64,000 nt of DNA. Origin: Globisporangium splendens. Taxonomy: Eukaryota > Oomycota > Peronosporomycetes > Pythiales > Pythiaceae. Below, one piece after another: positions 49,649 through 59,835 of the stretch. Each line of letters opens with the position of its first letter. Position 1 is the first letter of the stretch. The notes under the pieces were generated by a model. That model searched no databases and was not told the origin of the DNA. It worked only from the letters and a program-made list of their open reading frames with translations. The position numbers and the translations under genes were made by a program. The stretch lies in the NCBI GenBank assembly GCA_006386115.1, contig VFIW01000031.1, forward strand, positions 1-64,000, written 5' to 3'.

Positions 49649-52240
49649 ATGGAGCAGCAAATCATCCCCGTGACCATCCAGTCGCCGTCCACAGCTCCGC
49701 GCGCACGCGCTGCTCAGCACAACAGCAGCAGCAATAGCAACAGTAGCCGACCGGCGTCGCTCTCGCTCCGCTCGCTGCTACCATCGACGATGCCAACCAG
49801 CAAGAAGAGCAGCAGCAGCCTCAAGCGCCCGAACCGACTGACGACGCACTTGCAGCGCTTTATCTGCGGCTGCGGACTGTTTTATCTGGTCGTGGTCTGG
49901 TACTCAGGCGTCTGGAGCACGCTGTCGCTGTCGTCGATAGCTTCCAGTAGCAGTCGCAGTACTTTGTCTTCGGCAGACACGATTAGCAGTGAGAGTGCGG
50001 TTCTTCAGCAGGTTCCGCCGCAGGAAACGATCGCGCATGGACGCATTGCAATGGAAGCAGAGCCACAGGAATCGACCTCACAGCCGCCAGAGTCGCATAT
50101 TCCGCCATTGGAACCAGCCACGCCGCTTCGGATTCGGACACAAAACGAAGAGGACGATCCCAAACACGTAGAAGGACACGTCACCACTCAAAAACCAGCA
50201 GTGAATGACGTGTTGCAAGAACCAACTGCAGAACCAGAAACGCTACCGAGGGCGTCTACTGTCCTAAATGCATTGGCTGATTCTCCAGATCAGAAACCTG
50301 ACGTCGTTGTACCAACGGAGGCGCCTGCATCTCCCATAGAGGATCTGCTCGCGAATGCTGTCGCCACGACGACGTCGCCGCCACCGTTGTCTCAAAATCC
50401 AAACGTCATCGACCTCTTGGCGCCACTCGACTTACCCGAAGAGCTCAAGAAGCTCCTGGATCCAAAGCAACCAGTGGCGCCAGAGCAGACGGCAGAGAGC
50501 CACCGCATGTCCCCGAAAGAGGCCTTCCATGCACGACAAAAGCTAGCAAGCGCACAGCCCAGTGGGATTGCAGCGGCGTTTACGCCCGAGAAGCTCGCAG
50601 AGTTAACCCCAGAGCAACTCACGCGCGTGGAACTCATGGACAAGTACGCGCAGGCAGCGAAACGCCGCGCGGAAGGGCACGGCACGGAGACCCCTGTTCC
50701 GGTGGACCCGAAGGTTGCCGCTGCGGTGCGCGTCGCCGAGGAACACGCTCTGACCGTTAAACAAATGCCGAAGGGCGAGACCAAGAAGCGCCGACTGAAA
50801 TGCATCGGCTGGCGTGCAACCGAAGGCTGCGACCCCGATGGCAAGCGCCTGCCCTCGGGCGATCGCACGTGTGTGCGGTTCGTGGAACCGACGGCCTCAG
50901 GCTACTGCGAGGTCGAGGACCGCGACACGGGCGAGCGGTTCCGCGTCATGAAGCGCCACTGCAACAGCGTGCACCGAGACTCGCGGTTCCGCTGCTTTGA
51001 GTCGTGGGACTTCTCCAATTTCGCGATTGCGGCCAACACTGCGCTGGAGAACGCGCAAGCGAGTCTAGTCGCAGCGCCAGCGCCTGCGTCTGAGGCGACG
51101 ACATCGGCACCAAAGAACGGCATCCTGATCGTCATTTACCCCAAGCTCATCCCAAGTGCGTACGCGATCGTGCGCACGCTGCGCGCGCAAAACTGCAAGC
51201 TGCCGATCGAGTTCTGGTACCGCAGAGACGAACTGAGTCTGCGACATCCGACCCTGGAACTCATCGAAGACCAGTACGGACCCGTGGTGTTCCGCGCGAT
51301 CCACGACCAGCGCGCGACGGGGTTCGCGACTAAGATCTCGGCGATTATGAACTCGGATTTCGACAATATCTTGTTCCTGGACGCCGACAATTTCCCCGTG
51401 AAGGACCCGACGTACCTGTTCGAGCTGCCGGAGTATAAGACCTACGGTGCGATCTTCTGGCCGGACTTTTGGCACCCCGGCCACACGATCTTCAACATCC
51501 ACGAGACATCGCTGCTCTGGCAGCTCGTGGACATGCCGTTCGTCGACATGTTCGAGCAGGAGAGTGGGCAGCTGCTGATCAACAAGAAGCGCAACGCGCT
51601 CGCGCTCGAGCTCATGCAGTTCTACACGTTCCACCGGCCCAACCATTTCGAGAAGTTTCGGTTGGCGCACGGCGACAAGGATCTGTTCCGCCTCGCGTGG
51701 CTCAAGACCAACACGCCGTTTCACTTCATCAAGTACCCGCCGGGCGTCGCGGGCAAGCTCCAGAACGAGACATTCTGCGGCATGACGATGGTGCAGCGCG
51801 ATCCGCGCGGCGACGTGCTCTTCCTGCACCGCAACGCCAAGAAGCTCACGGGCCGCAAGTTCAACTACAACAAGGATGAAGTCGTGCCGAACGCCGTCAA
51901 CGAGAAGCAGGACACTGCCGGAACCAGGCTTAAAGACAAATTCGCCAAGTTCGTCCCCAAGGTTACGATGGAGACCGACGACCCGGCCGTGTGGTCCCAC
52001 ATGCTGCTCTTCAAGCCGACGTCCAAGCGCTCGGACTTTGTGATCGACATCTTCGAGGGTGCCCCCGATTTCCCCGCCGGCCAGTGGTGCTACGGCAAAC
52101 GGAACCTCGCAGCGCCGCACTTCAACGTGCTCGAGTTCGACAAACTCCCGTACGCCGAGCTCGAGACGCAGATCATCGCGTACGCCGTCGCGGCCTCCGA
52201 GATGGCGCGGCCAACGCTCCAGCCCAAGCCGCAACAGTAA
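49649..52240 (+). CDS. GT71-type mannosyltransferase-like protein 2 with long stem
   Basis: The start at 49649 (MEQQIIPVTIQSPS) is chosen; the frame is open another 50 codons upstream. 863 residues. The membrane helix lies at ~72-90 (FICGCGLFYLVVVWYSGVW), followed by an unusually long ~300-residue Pro/Glu/Ala-rich stem before the Cys module (KCIGWRATEGCDPDG ... SGYCEVEDRDTG ... CNSVHRDSRFRC). The catalytic part has LPIEFWYRRDEL, GFATKISAIM, FLDADNFPVKDP (DxD ~577), GAIFWPDFWHPG, MFEQESGQLLINKKR, GDKDLFRLAWLKTN, FCGMTMVQRDP and LFLHRNAKK. Its 3' end is only 108 bp from the convergent GT71 gene 3. A Golgi lumenal enzyme by family; acceptor unknown. Confidence 0.88.
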   Translation: MEQQIIPVTIQSPSTAPRARAAQHNSSSNSNSSRPASLSLRSLLPSTMPTSKKSSSSLKRPNRLTTHLQRFICGCGLFYLVVVWYSGVWSTLSLSSIASSSSRSTLSSADTISSESAVLQQVPPQETIAHGRIAMEAEPQESTSQPPESHIPPLEPATPLRIRTQNEEDDPKHVEGHVTTQKPAVNDVLQEPTAEPETLPRASTVLNALADSPDQKPDVVVPTEAPASPIEDLLANAVATTTSPPPLSQNPNVIDLLAPLDLPEELKKLLDPKQPVAPEQTAESHRMSPKEAFHARQKLASAQPSGIAAAFTPEKLAELTPEQLTRVELMDKYAQAAKRRAEGHGTETPVPVDPKVAAAVRVAEEHALTVKQMPKGETKKRRLKCIGWRATEGCDPDGKRLPSGDRTCVRFVEPTASGYCEVEDRDTGERFRVMKRHCNSVHRDSRFRCFESWDFSNFAIAANTALENAQASLVAAPAPASEATTSAPKNGILIVIYPKLIPSAYAIVRTLRAQNCKLPIEFWYRRDELSLRHPTLELIEDQYGPVVFRAIHDQRATGFATKISAIMNSDFDNILFLDADNFPVKDPTYLFELPEYKTYGAIFWPDFWHPGHTIFNIHETSLLWQLVDMPFVDMFEQESGQLLINKKRNALALELMQFYTFHRPNHFEKFRLAHGDKDLFRLAWLKTNTPFHFIKYPPGVAGKLQNETFCGMTMVQRDPRGDVLFLHRNAKKLTGRKFNYNKDEVVPNAVNEKQDTAGTRLKDKFAKFVPKVTMETDDPAVWSHMLLFKPTSKRSDFVIDIFEGAPDFPAGQWCYGKRNLAAPHFNVLEFDKLPYAELETQIIAYAVAASEMARPTLQPKPQQ

Positions 52241-52348
52241 ATAGAGAAGCAGGTGCGAGGTGTTTAGTGGGGAAATGTATCTAATCTGTAAAGGCGTTTA
52301 ATGTGGTATGTTGATGAATAAATTAGAGACTTTGTTGAGCTGCCTAGT

Positions 52349-54043
52349 TTACTTGAGCAACGCTAATGCGTCGTGCACGAACTCGAGCAGCGTGGTCTCG
52401 ATCTCGCTGAACGGGAGCGTCTGCCACTCGACGACGCGGAAGTACCCGGACTTGGGACGCGTGTGGTTCTCGCCGTAGCACATGGTCACGCCTGGAAACA
52501 GGTTGCCGCCGCCAAAGATGAGGATGTGGTAGTGCTCGGCAATCAGCGCCTTCCGTTCCTTGGGCGTCATCGTCGTGCCTTTCGGTCCCAAATCGAATCG
52601 CTGCAGATGGGTCCACAGGCGCTGCTGCTTCTTGGCCGCGTTCTCGCGCGTGAACTTCATGGCGTTGCGGTGCAGGAATACGACGTCGCCCTGCGGATCG
52701 AACTGCACCATCGTCATGCCGCAGAACGCGTTCGCCTTGAACTGGCCCGCAGCGCCCGGCGGGTGCTCGATCATGTGGAAGCTCGTGTTGGTGCGCAGCC
52801 ACGCGAGACGGAACAAGTCCTTGTCGCCGTGCACGAGCTTGAGTTTCTCAAAGAGACTCGGGTCGTGGAACGCGAACAACTGGAGCAGCTCGAGCGCCGC
52901 GCGCTGCTTCCTATGGGACTTGTTGATCAGGATCTGGCCGCTCTCCTGCTCAAACATGTCGACGAACGGCATGTCGAGCAGCTCCCAGAGCAGCGACTCG
53001 TGCTGCACATTGAAAAACGTGTCCTGCGGATGCCAGAAGTCGGGCCAGAACATCGCACCGGTCTCTTGAAACTCCGGCAGCGAGAACAGGTACGTCGGGT
53101 CCTTGACGGGCACGTTGTCCGTGTCCAGGAACAGGATGTTGTCGAGCTTCGAGTGCACGATCGCATGCACTTTGGAGTTGAAGCCCTTGACCTGCGCCGA
53201 CGCAATGCCGTGCAGCGTCACATTCCCGTAGCTGCTGACAACCGACTGGAGGATCGCGTGCTTCTCGAGCACGTTGGCCGCATCACCAGGCATCTCGGAC
53301 TCGAGGTACCACAATTCGATCGGCAGCGTGCACCCGAGCGAGCGCAGCAAACGGATGGACGCGTGCACGCTCACGAGCAGCTTGGGGTACATGACCATGA
53401 CGATGCCGTTCTTGTCACTGTCGCTGGTGGCAACGACTTGCTGCTGTTGCTGCTGCTCTTGAGTCTCTCTGTCCTGGGTTGCGCCATCGTGGTGCTGCTG
53501 TTCGGATTGCGCGACCGCGACACGCACATCGTTGGTGAACTCGTCGAACTGCGCGGCGACTTCGCACTTGAACGCCATGGTCTTGTGGATGCTCGTGCAG
53601 TTGAGGTGCATCACGTGGACCTCCTCGTCCGTGGCCTCGTCCATGAGCGCGCAGTACCCGGAGGATCCGCCGATCACCGATCTATCGCACGGCAGGTCGT
53701 GGTCAGGCTCGCGCGGGCCGTTGGCGTCGCATCCGCCCGTTTGCCGCCAGCCGAGGCACTTCAGCTTGCGTGGGAGTAATGGCGGCGGTGACAGCGCAAC
53801 AGTCGTCATTACGCTATTGACAGTTGCTTCTGCTTTCGTTCCTGCTGTGTGGATGAGCCCGTTGGAATCGCGCAGCGTGAGCCAGTAATGCTTGCTCGTG
53901 GTATGCACCATGGGCAGCGTGCTGCGTCCCACGTAGATCCACCAGAGCGCGAGGCACACGAGGTAGCTGCCGACCACGCCCACGTAGATCACGCGTACCT
54001 TGCGGCGGTCCATCGAAGAGCGCAATGCAGTGCTCATTGCCAT
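52349..54043 (-). CDS. GT71-type mannosyltransferase-like protein 3
   Basis: The start at 54043 (MAMSTALRSSMDRRKVRV) is chosen because it leaves a short basic tail before the membrane helix (VIYVGVVGSYLVCLALWWIYV); the frame is open 35 codons further. 564 residues. It has the same Cys module (KCLGWRQTGGCDANG ... GGSSGYCALMDEATD ... CTSIHKTMAFKC) and catalytic set as its neighbours: LPIELWYLESEM, GFNSKVHAIV, FLDTDNVPVKDP (DxD ~305-307), GAMFWPDFWHP, QESGQILINKSHRK, GDKDLFRLAWLRTN, FCGMTMVQFDP, VFLHRNAMK. A Gln/Glu-rich tract (EQQQQQQ) precedes the catalytic domain. A possible initiator (CCCATTCAGA) lies just upstream on the minus strand. Confidence 0.88.
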   Translation of the reverse strand: MAMSTALRSSMDRRKVRVIYVGVVGSYLVCLALWWIYVGRSTLPMVHTTSKHYWLTLRDSNGLIHTAGTKAEATVNSVMTTVALSPPPLLPRKLKCLGWRQTGGCDANGPREPDHDLPCDRSVIGGSSGYCALMDEATDEEVHVMHLNCTSIHKTMAFKCEVAAQFDEFTNDVRVAVAQSEQQHHDGATQDRETQEQQQQQQVVATSDSDKNGIVMVMYPKLLVSVHASIRLLRSLGCTLPIELWYLESEMPGDAANVLEKHAILQSVVSSYGNVTLHGIASAQVKGFNSKVHAIVHSKLDNILFLDTDNVPVKDPTYLFSLPEFQETGAMFWPDFWHPQDTFFNVQHESLLWELLDMPFVDMFEQESGQILINKSHRKQRAALELLQLFAFHDPSLFEKLKLVHGDKDLFRLAWLRTNTSFHMIEHPPGAAGQFKANAFCGMTMVQFDPQGDVVFLHRNAMKFTRENAAKKQQRLWTHLQRFDLGPKGTTMTPKERKALIAEHYHILIFGGGNLFPGVTMCYGENHTRPKSGYFRVVEWQTLPFSEIETTLLEFVHDALALLK

Positions 54044-55274
54044 TGCGTGTCTGAATGGGATCAATGAGGTTCTGAGAAGGTGCAACGCGCGTCTCGTCCA
54101 CTTGAAGTGACTTGCAAATTGGGACTTGCAGATTCGAGTGCGTGGCAACTGGGCTACGAAATGAAGGCTGAGGCTGGTGCGCGCCGCCTATTCTTGGGTT
54201 GTGAGCCGCAGACAAAGCGCTAAAAGCGGCGGCACTTGGTGCCATGATGGGAAGAGTGTCCAACACATGAGAAGATCCGCAAGATTCCGAGTTTCGTTCG
54301 AGTCAGTCCGGCGTATCCAAAATAAAAAGGGTTTACTGGATATTGTATGCTATGGCAGATGATGCTGATAGATATGATAAAGAGGTTTGGAGGCAACTGT
54401 GGGATGGGAAAGAAAGAGCACGCATGTGGATTACAGTGGAGACCAACGTGATATATTTGGAACAGGTGGTTGTCAATCTCTCTGTAGTCGATTCTTATTC
54501 TGACACGTTCTAGCAAAATTATAGAAAGTCACAGCAAAGAAACTTGAAGGATCTCTGTGTGCTAAATCAGAATCAGTCATTACCGACCACTCATAAATTA
54601 TAAATATTTAGAGATTATTAGTGAAACAAGCACTGACTACAGGGATCGAGGTTGCTGTCTTGTCTGTGGCTCAGAATCGCTTTGGTCGTTGACCAGCGAT
54701 CGTGTGTCAGCACGCTGAAAAGAAAAAACAGCATCTGTGCTAGCTGCAGCACGAGTTAATCATCCCCACAGAGTGCGCAGCCGCTTTTCTCACAACGCTG
54801 CAATTAAAAAACTAGGCTGCTTTGTTCGTTGTTGCTCTGCGGAGCTGCTCAACACGCAACTTTGCGGAGTTTGTGGCAATTCGTTTATGGCAAGAGGAGG
54901 ACAATGGAGAAAAAAAAGAGCTGGACGCGGGAATGCGCACAAACACGCTGGTTTTTGGGCGTAAACGCCCCGTGTGACTGAAGCACAATCAGTCATTTCG
55001 AACGAGCAACTTGGAAAATGCGAGCGAAAACGAGGGCATGCTGTTCATTTCCATTCACTCGTGTGCGTCGACTTGGGTCAAATGTGGACATGGAAGCATG
55101 AGAAAGCTGCCATTCGTTATGCAGTGTGCTCCGAGTATCTTTTCAAACAGAATCACGAGTTCTCCATTGCTTTGTGTTTATTTTTCACTCTCTCTTTTGT
55201 GCTTTTCTTTTTCCCCAAAACAATCTCATTAACAGCTATACTTACGATTGCATCCATCCCTCATCGTCTCTTAT
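54044..55274. other. Intergenic between GT71 gene 3 and the subtilase
   Basis: It contains the GT71 gene 3 promoter on one side and the subtilase 3' region on the other. AT-rich near 54520-54640. No gene is recognised. Confidence 0.5.
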
Positions 55275-58200
55275 TCACTGGCCGTGGACGTGCTGCACGT
55301 GGTTGACCAGGATCACCGGGTCAGCGGACACGAACGTGCAGTACGGACAGCGCTCGTCCTCGCGCGGCTCTCGCTGCATGGCGCCGTTGTGTCTCGGGTC
55401 GTAGTTATGATACTGTGGTCCTGGAGGAGGTGGAGGCGGGTATGCATTAGGCGCGGGCGAGACTTGCGGTAGCCCAAAGTTCGCTCCCTCAGCCGCCTGC
55501 TGCATGTTCCCGTCGCTGTGCATCGCTTCGACGTGGTTCACCATCACGACGGCGTCAGGCGTCGCAAACAGGCAGTACGGACATCGATCGGCGTCATAAG
55601 GTTGTTGCACGCCACCCGCAGGAGTCGAGTGAGCGTAATACGGTTGGTTTGGAATTGGCTGCTGCCCGATAATAACTGCGCCACCTGGGTATCCAGCGGC
55701 AGCAGCGCCTGGAGCTCGGGACGTCTCGTGGCGACGGCCGCGACGCGCACAGCAGCGAACAATGCACGCAATGAGCATCAGGAGCACAATGGCGCCGACC
55801 GCGACGCCTGCGACCATGTACGGCGTCCAGATCGAATCAGACCCGGCGTTGTTGTCCGTGGCGGCAGCGCCGATGGCCGTGCCGATCACGCTCGACGACG
55901 CCACGAATGCGAACGCCTGCGTTCTCGCCAGCATCACACTGCGGCCGTAGATCACGGCGTCGACTATGATCTCGCCGTTTGCGCCGATCAGCTCACTGCT
56001 GTTGGCTTCAGATTGCGCGGCCGCGAGCAGCTGGGCGTACGACACTTGTACCATCTCGACGTTGTTGCGCTCGTCGCGCTGAGTTGAATTCGAGGCCGTG
56101 AGCGGGTGGAACGTCTGGTTGCTGTTGCGGATCTGCACCGTCAGGTCCAAATCGTGCTGCAGCTGCGTCGTCGCGCGGATCGAGCCTGGCGGGTCGGTCC
56201 ATACGAGCGTCGCTCTCAGATCCACGCCGCGCGGCACCGTGAACGAGATCTTGACTTCGCGCTCATGCGCGACGCTCGGTTCGCTGCCCTCGGTCGAATT
56301 CGGGAGGAAATACAGCGTCGGCGTGCTGTTTGTGATCCCGAATTCCGCGATGTTGGTCATGTTCGGTTTGCCGTAGCCCTGGTACACGTCTGGGTACGTG
56401 AGACCCCACGCTCGTCGTTCAATGCCGCTGCACGAAATCGGACCGGAGTCAAACGCTGCGAGTCGCCGTCTTAACGGATCGCCACTGTGGATGATCAGCG
56501 CCTTCAGTAGCGCCGCAGGGACATTCGTCATGCCGTACGCCGAATCCTTCACGCCAGCTTTCCACCAGCCATCGCGAAGCCATTCGTACAGAAGCACCGC
56601 GAGGCCCGTCACGACGGGCGTGGCCTGTGACGTGCCTTGCAGGTCGCACGTGTCAGCCGTCTTGACCGTCGAACCTGGTTGCTCCGATTTGCTCGATGTG
56701 ATGATCATGCCTGGCGCCACGACGTCAGGTTTCATGCGGCCATCGGACGTTGGTCCCGCGGACGAGAACGACGCGACCGAGTACTGGTTGAAGACATCCG
56801 GGCACGGGAGCGTCGTGAACGACGCCGCCGCATTCAGGGACGCGCCGACCGAGATCACGTTCTTGGCGCCTGAGGGTGACGAAATCGTGTTTTGCCCCGT
56901 CGTCGAGCTCTCACCACTGTTACCGGCTGCGACGATCACCAAGACATCTGGGTTCGCATAAATAAACGCGTCCAGGTCGCGTGCCTGCGAGCTGTAGTCC
57001 GAGCCCGGCGTGCCCCACGAGAATGAGAAAATGCGAGCGCCGACGGCGATCTGGTTTCGCAGCAAGTCACCCGCGTCCGCTGGTGTCGCGAGACTCACGC
57101 CACAACCTGATTGACCTGCGCACGACGCACTCTGCGCTCCGATATCCATGAACGCGATCTTGGCCGAGTTCGCGATGCCCAGGTCCGAGTTCTGACCGCT
57201 GAAGGAGCTACCCGCGAGAATGCCCGCGACGTGGGTGCCGTGGCCGCACGTGACGTCCGCGGACTCGTCGTACCGGTTCGCCCAAGGGTTGTAGTACACG
57301 ACCTTGCGCGCGCTCGCGTCCACGGAGCCGTACATGTTGCGCGACGTCTGGTCAAACTGGTCGTGGTCGATGTAGAGCCCCGAGTCCGTGATGCCGACAG
57401 TGATGTTGTTGCCCGAGATGCCCTGACTCTTGGCGTTTTCGACGCCCACGAGGCTCTGCACGTACGCGTCGAGACGTCGGTGCTGCTGCTTCTCGTCGTG
57501 CAAACCCATGGCGTAGGCGTAGATGCTGCCTCGGAACGAGTTCTGGCTGATGGTTTCCTTGACGTCGATCCACTCGACGTCGGCGTCCGTGAGCGCGAGC
57601 GCCACAGCGTGCGACCACGTCTCCATTTCATCCAGTGCCTTAGTGAACAGTGACAATGGACGGTCCGCATTGTCGCCAGGAAGCTCAAACGCGTTCACGA
57701 CGCCGTTGATCTGTTTGAAATTGGTCTGAAGTCGCTCAAAGACCTCTTGCTGGTCACTTCCTTTCAGCAGACGAACCTCGAGAGCAGGCGCTTCTTGTGT
57801 CGCATGCATGCTCAATTGCCTCGCACTGCGCGCGAATGGCATGAGTTTCAAGATCGCCGGCAGCTCCAGCACGCTGTCGATGCACTCGAGCGCGTTGATG
57901 CGCTCGGCGATGCTCGCGTTAATGTGCACGAGCATGATCGTGGCGCTCGCGGCGCTCTGATCGGCGCGGCTCAGGAACGGCGTCATGGCCTCGTCATCGT
58001 TCGTCCAGATTGTCTTGACGTGCTCCACGCACTGGCGCTGGTCCGTGTTGGCGACGTGGAGCTTGACGAGCATGGGTTTCTTCGTCGAGTCGTCGCCACT
58101 GGCCTTGGTCGTCAGTGTCGCGCTGCTCTCGTTGGCTGTGGGCAAAAACTTCTGCTGCAGGAACTCGAGCTGGCACGCGTCGTACGTGGCATCGACGCTC

Positions 58201-58712
58201 GTGACCATCGCGTCGAACGCGCTGAAGAACGCCTCGTGGAAGCCCTGGAACACGCTAGCGTTCGCGCCGTAGCGCTTCATCTCGAACGCCAGCACCATGT
58301 CCGACTGCGCCACGCTCTGACACGACAAAAAGTTTACGCGCTCGACACTATCCTCCTCTTCATCTGGGCTTTGGCTCGCTTTCACGGTCACGGGACTGTC
58401 CTCGCTCTCAGAGCCGTTCGCCGCATCGTTTTGTGCCGCCATGAGCGCTCTCTGTACGACGCCGCCAGCGTCCATGTACTCGCCGCAACGCTCTTCCGAG
58501 CATTCGGACGCCGCGCCGTGCAGCCGGCGGCGGTACGCAAAATGCGTCTTCTTGCAGTGGTACGCGCAGAACGCCTGCGCGGACGCGAACGCCAAGCCGC
58601 GCGCGTCGACCACGAGGTCACTGCCGGCGTCGCTTTCTCCCTGTATAGCGACAACGGAGCCGCAGAGCAGCGCGACGGCCGCGGCGACAGCCCAGAGCTT
58701 CCGCGGCGCCAT
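55275..58712 (-). CDS. Transmembrane subtilisin-like serine protease with two cytosolic C2H2 fingers
   Basis: The start at 58712 gives a signal peptide (MAPRKLWAVAAAVALLCGSVVA); 13 more in-frame codons from ATG 58751 precede it. 1145 residues. A ~400-residue prodomain-like region comes first. The S8 catalytic triad is complete (numbers from the ATG at 58751): Asp456 in VGITDSG, His504 in CGHGTHVAG, Asn611 in VAAGNSG and Ser708 in QGTSQATPVVTG, where Gln replaces the usual Met. A jelly-roll-like region follows (to ~950) and then a single membrane helix (~978-1002, YMVAGVAVGAIVLLMLIACIV). The cytosolic tail is Pro/Tyr-rich and has two similar fingers, CPYC-x12-H-x4-H, at ~1058-1078 and ~1136-1156. 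The combination of a lumenal or extracellular protease with cytosolic fingers is unusual. Confidence 0.9.
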   Translation of the reverse strand: MAPRKLWAVAAAVALLCGSVVAIQGESDAGSDLVVDARGLAFASAQAFCAYHCKKTHFAYRRRLHGAASECSEERCGEYMDAGGVVQRALMAAQNDAANGSESEDSPVTVKASQSPDEEEDSVERVNFLSCQSVAQSDMVLAFEMKRYGANASVFQGFHEAFFSAFDAMVTSVDATYDACQLEFLQQKFLPTANESSATLTTKASGDDSTKKPMLVKLHVANTDQRQCVEHVKTIWTNDDEAMTPFLSRADQSAASATIMLVHINASIAERINALECIDSVLELPAILKLMPFARSARQLSMHATQEAPALEVRLLKGSDQQEVFERLQTNFKQINGVVNAFELPGDNADRPLSLFTKALDEMETWSHAVALALTDADVEWIDVKETISQNSFRGSIYAYAMGLHDEKQQHRRLDAYVQSLVGVENAKSQGISGNNITVGITDSGLYIDHDQFDQTSRNMYGSVDASARKVVYYNPWANRYDESADVTCGHGTHVAGILAGSSFSGQNSDLGIANSAKIAFMDIGAQSASCAGQSGCGVSLATPADAGDLLRNQIAVGARIFSFSWGTPGSDYSSQARDLDAFIYANPDVLVIVAAGNSGESSTTGQNTISSPSGAKNVISVGASLNAAASFTTLPCPDVFNQYSVASFSSAGPTSDGRMKPDVVAPGMIITSSKSEQPGSTVKTADTCDLQGTSQATPVVTGLAVLLYEWLRDGWWKAGVKDSAYGMTNVPAALLKALIIHSGDPLRRRLAAFDSGPISCSGIERRAWGLTYPDVYQGYGKPNMTNIAEFGITNSTPTLYFLPNSTEGSEPSVAHEREVKISFTVPRGVDLRATLVWTDPPGSIRATTQLQHDLDLTVQIRNSNQTFHPLTASNSTQRDERNNVEMVQVSYAQLLAAAQSEANSSELIGANGEIIVDAVIYGRSVMLARTQAFAFVASSSVIGTAIGAAATDNNAGSDSIWTPYMVAGVAVGAIVLLMLIACIVRCCARRGRRHETSRAPGAAAAGYPGGAVIIGQQPIPNQPYYAHSTPAGGVQQPYDADRCPYCLFATPDAVVMVNHVEAMHSDGNMQQAAEGANFGLPQVSPAPNAYPPPPPPGPQYHNYDPRHNGAMQREPREDERCPYCTFVSADPVILVNHVQHVHGQ

Positions 58713-59835
58713 CTTCTCCCGCTCGTCCCAATGCGCGAATGCCGCGTTCAATAAGCAGAAGCAGGCGGGTGTTATAATAGAGTAGGAGGAGTGTAATCAC
58801 TAAGAGACAGCAGGCGATATGCAGGTCTCCTCCGGTTGGATACGGATAAAGGAGACTGCATACTCTTGATGAAGGGTACGAAGACGGCGATTAACGGAAT
58901 GTGCGCAGTGGGGATAGGGTGACATGTCGCATGCGACTGTAAAATTGCATCACAGAATACTCTCTCTGTAGTCAGCAAAATAATGCACATAGCCTGTAAT
59001 AACTGATTGTTGCATTGTGGTCAGTAACGAGTGTATGTTCCGTGTGTGTGTTTGTAGACCCATAAATGTGCTACTGTAGAATATCATAAGACTGTTATAA
59101 TAAGTAAATGCTGAGTATGACTACTACAGAGAGACTGGTCTGTGTGCTGTGCTGAAATTTTGGTTGGCGCTTTTACAGTGTGCAAGTGGGTGTTTTCGTC
59201 CCACAACTACAACCAGCGAAAAGAGGCAGTCAATGTGTATAGCAAGTACATATACGCGTATATTAACCACCCACCGCAATATTGCTTGCTTGCAGTAGCG
59301 TGTGGACGGATGATCGAAAGGAAAAACGTTGGACACATGCGTGACATGATTTATTGCTTTCTCCATTTGCACGCCGCTCTCTTTCTCCACAAGTGCATCC
59401 ACTTGCGCAAATTGCACATGACGTTTGCATTGACAAGCAATTGCAGCAGGTGCATCCTTGAACGATGCACTCTTTTGTGTGTGCTCCAAGGATGGCACAA
59501 GTTGTTAATCGCCTTGTGCCACGGCTATCAAATGAGCAAATGACGTAGACGATCGTGCAGAAAACAGCAACAAGTCACACGCACAAAGGTCAGCTGCGCG
59601 ACTGGAGACATGCAAAGCGATGGTTGCTGAAAAAGAAACTAAGACAGAACGCCTTGGCAAGATGGGTACATTCGGCGTACCCACTACATCTTGGACGCTG
59701 CTCGTGTGCTGTTGTTGTGTTGCGTGCATGACACAGTGTGGACGAGTCTCTTGTGGCAATGAGCACAATGTTGTTGTTGTTGTTGTTTGCCCTTTCCCCC
59801 TAATTTGCGCATCGCATATATCCTAACGAACTTCC
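58713..59835. other. Intergenic between the subtilase and the torsin-like gene
   Basis: Promoter side of the subtilase. A (TTG)n run is at about 59769-59786. No gene is recognised. Confidence 0.5.

Noticed and set aside
51065..52234. Long antisense open frame (389 codons) on the minus strand
   Set aside because: It mirrors the GT71 gene 2 coding sequence, is dominated by Arg/His/Glu/Val as expected from reverse-complemented GC-rich codons, and has no domain.
52373..53779. Long plus-strand open frame (468 codons)
   Set aside because: Antisense shadow of GT71 gene 3, with the same compositional artefact.
57747..58754. Plus-strand open frame (335 codons)
   Set aside because: Antisense shadow of the subtilase prodomain region.
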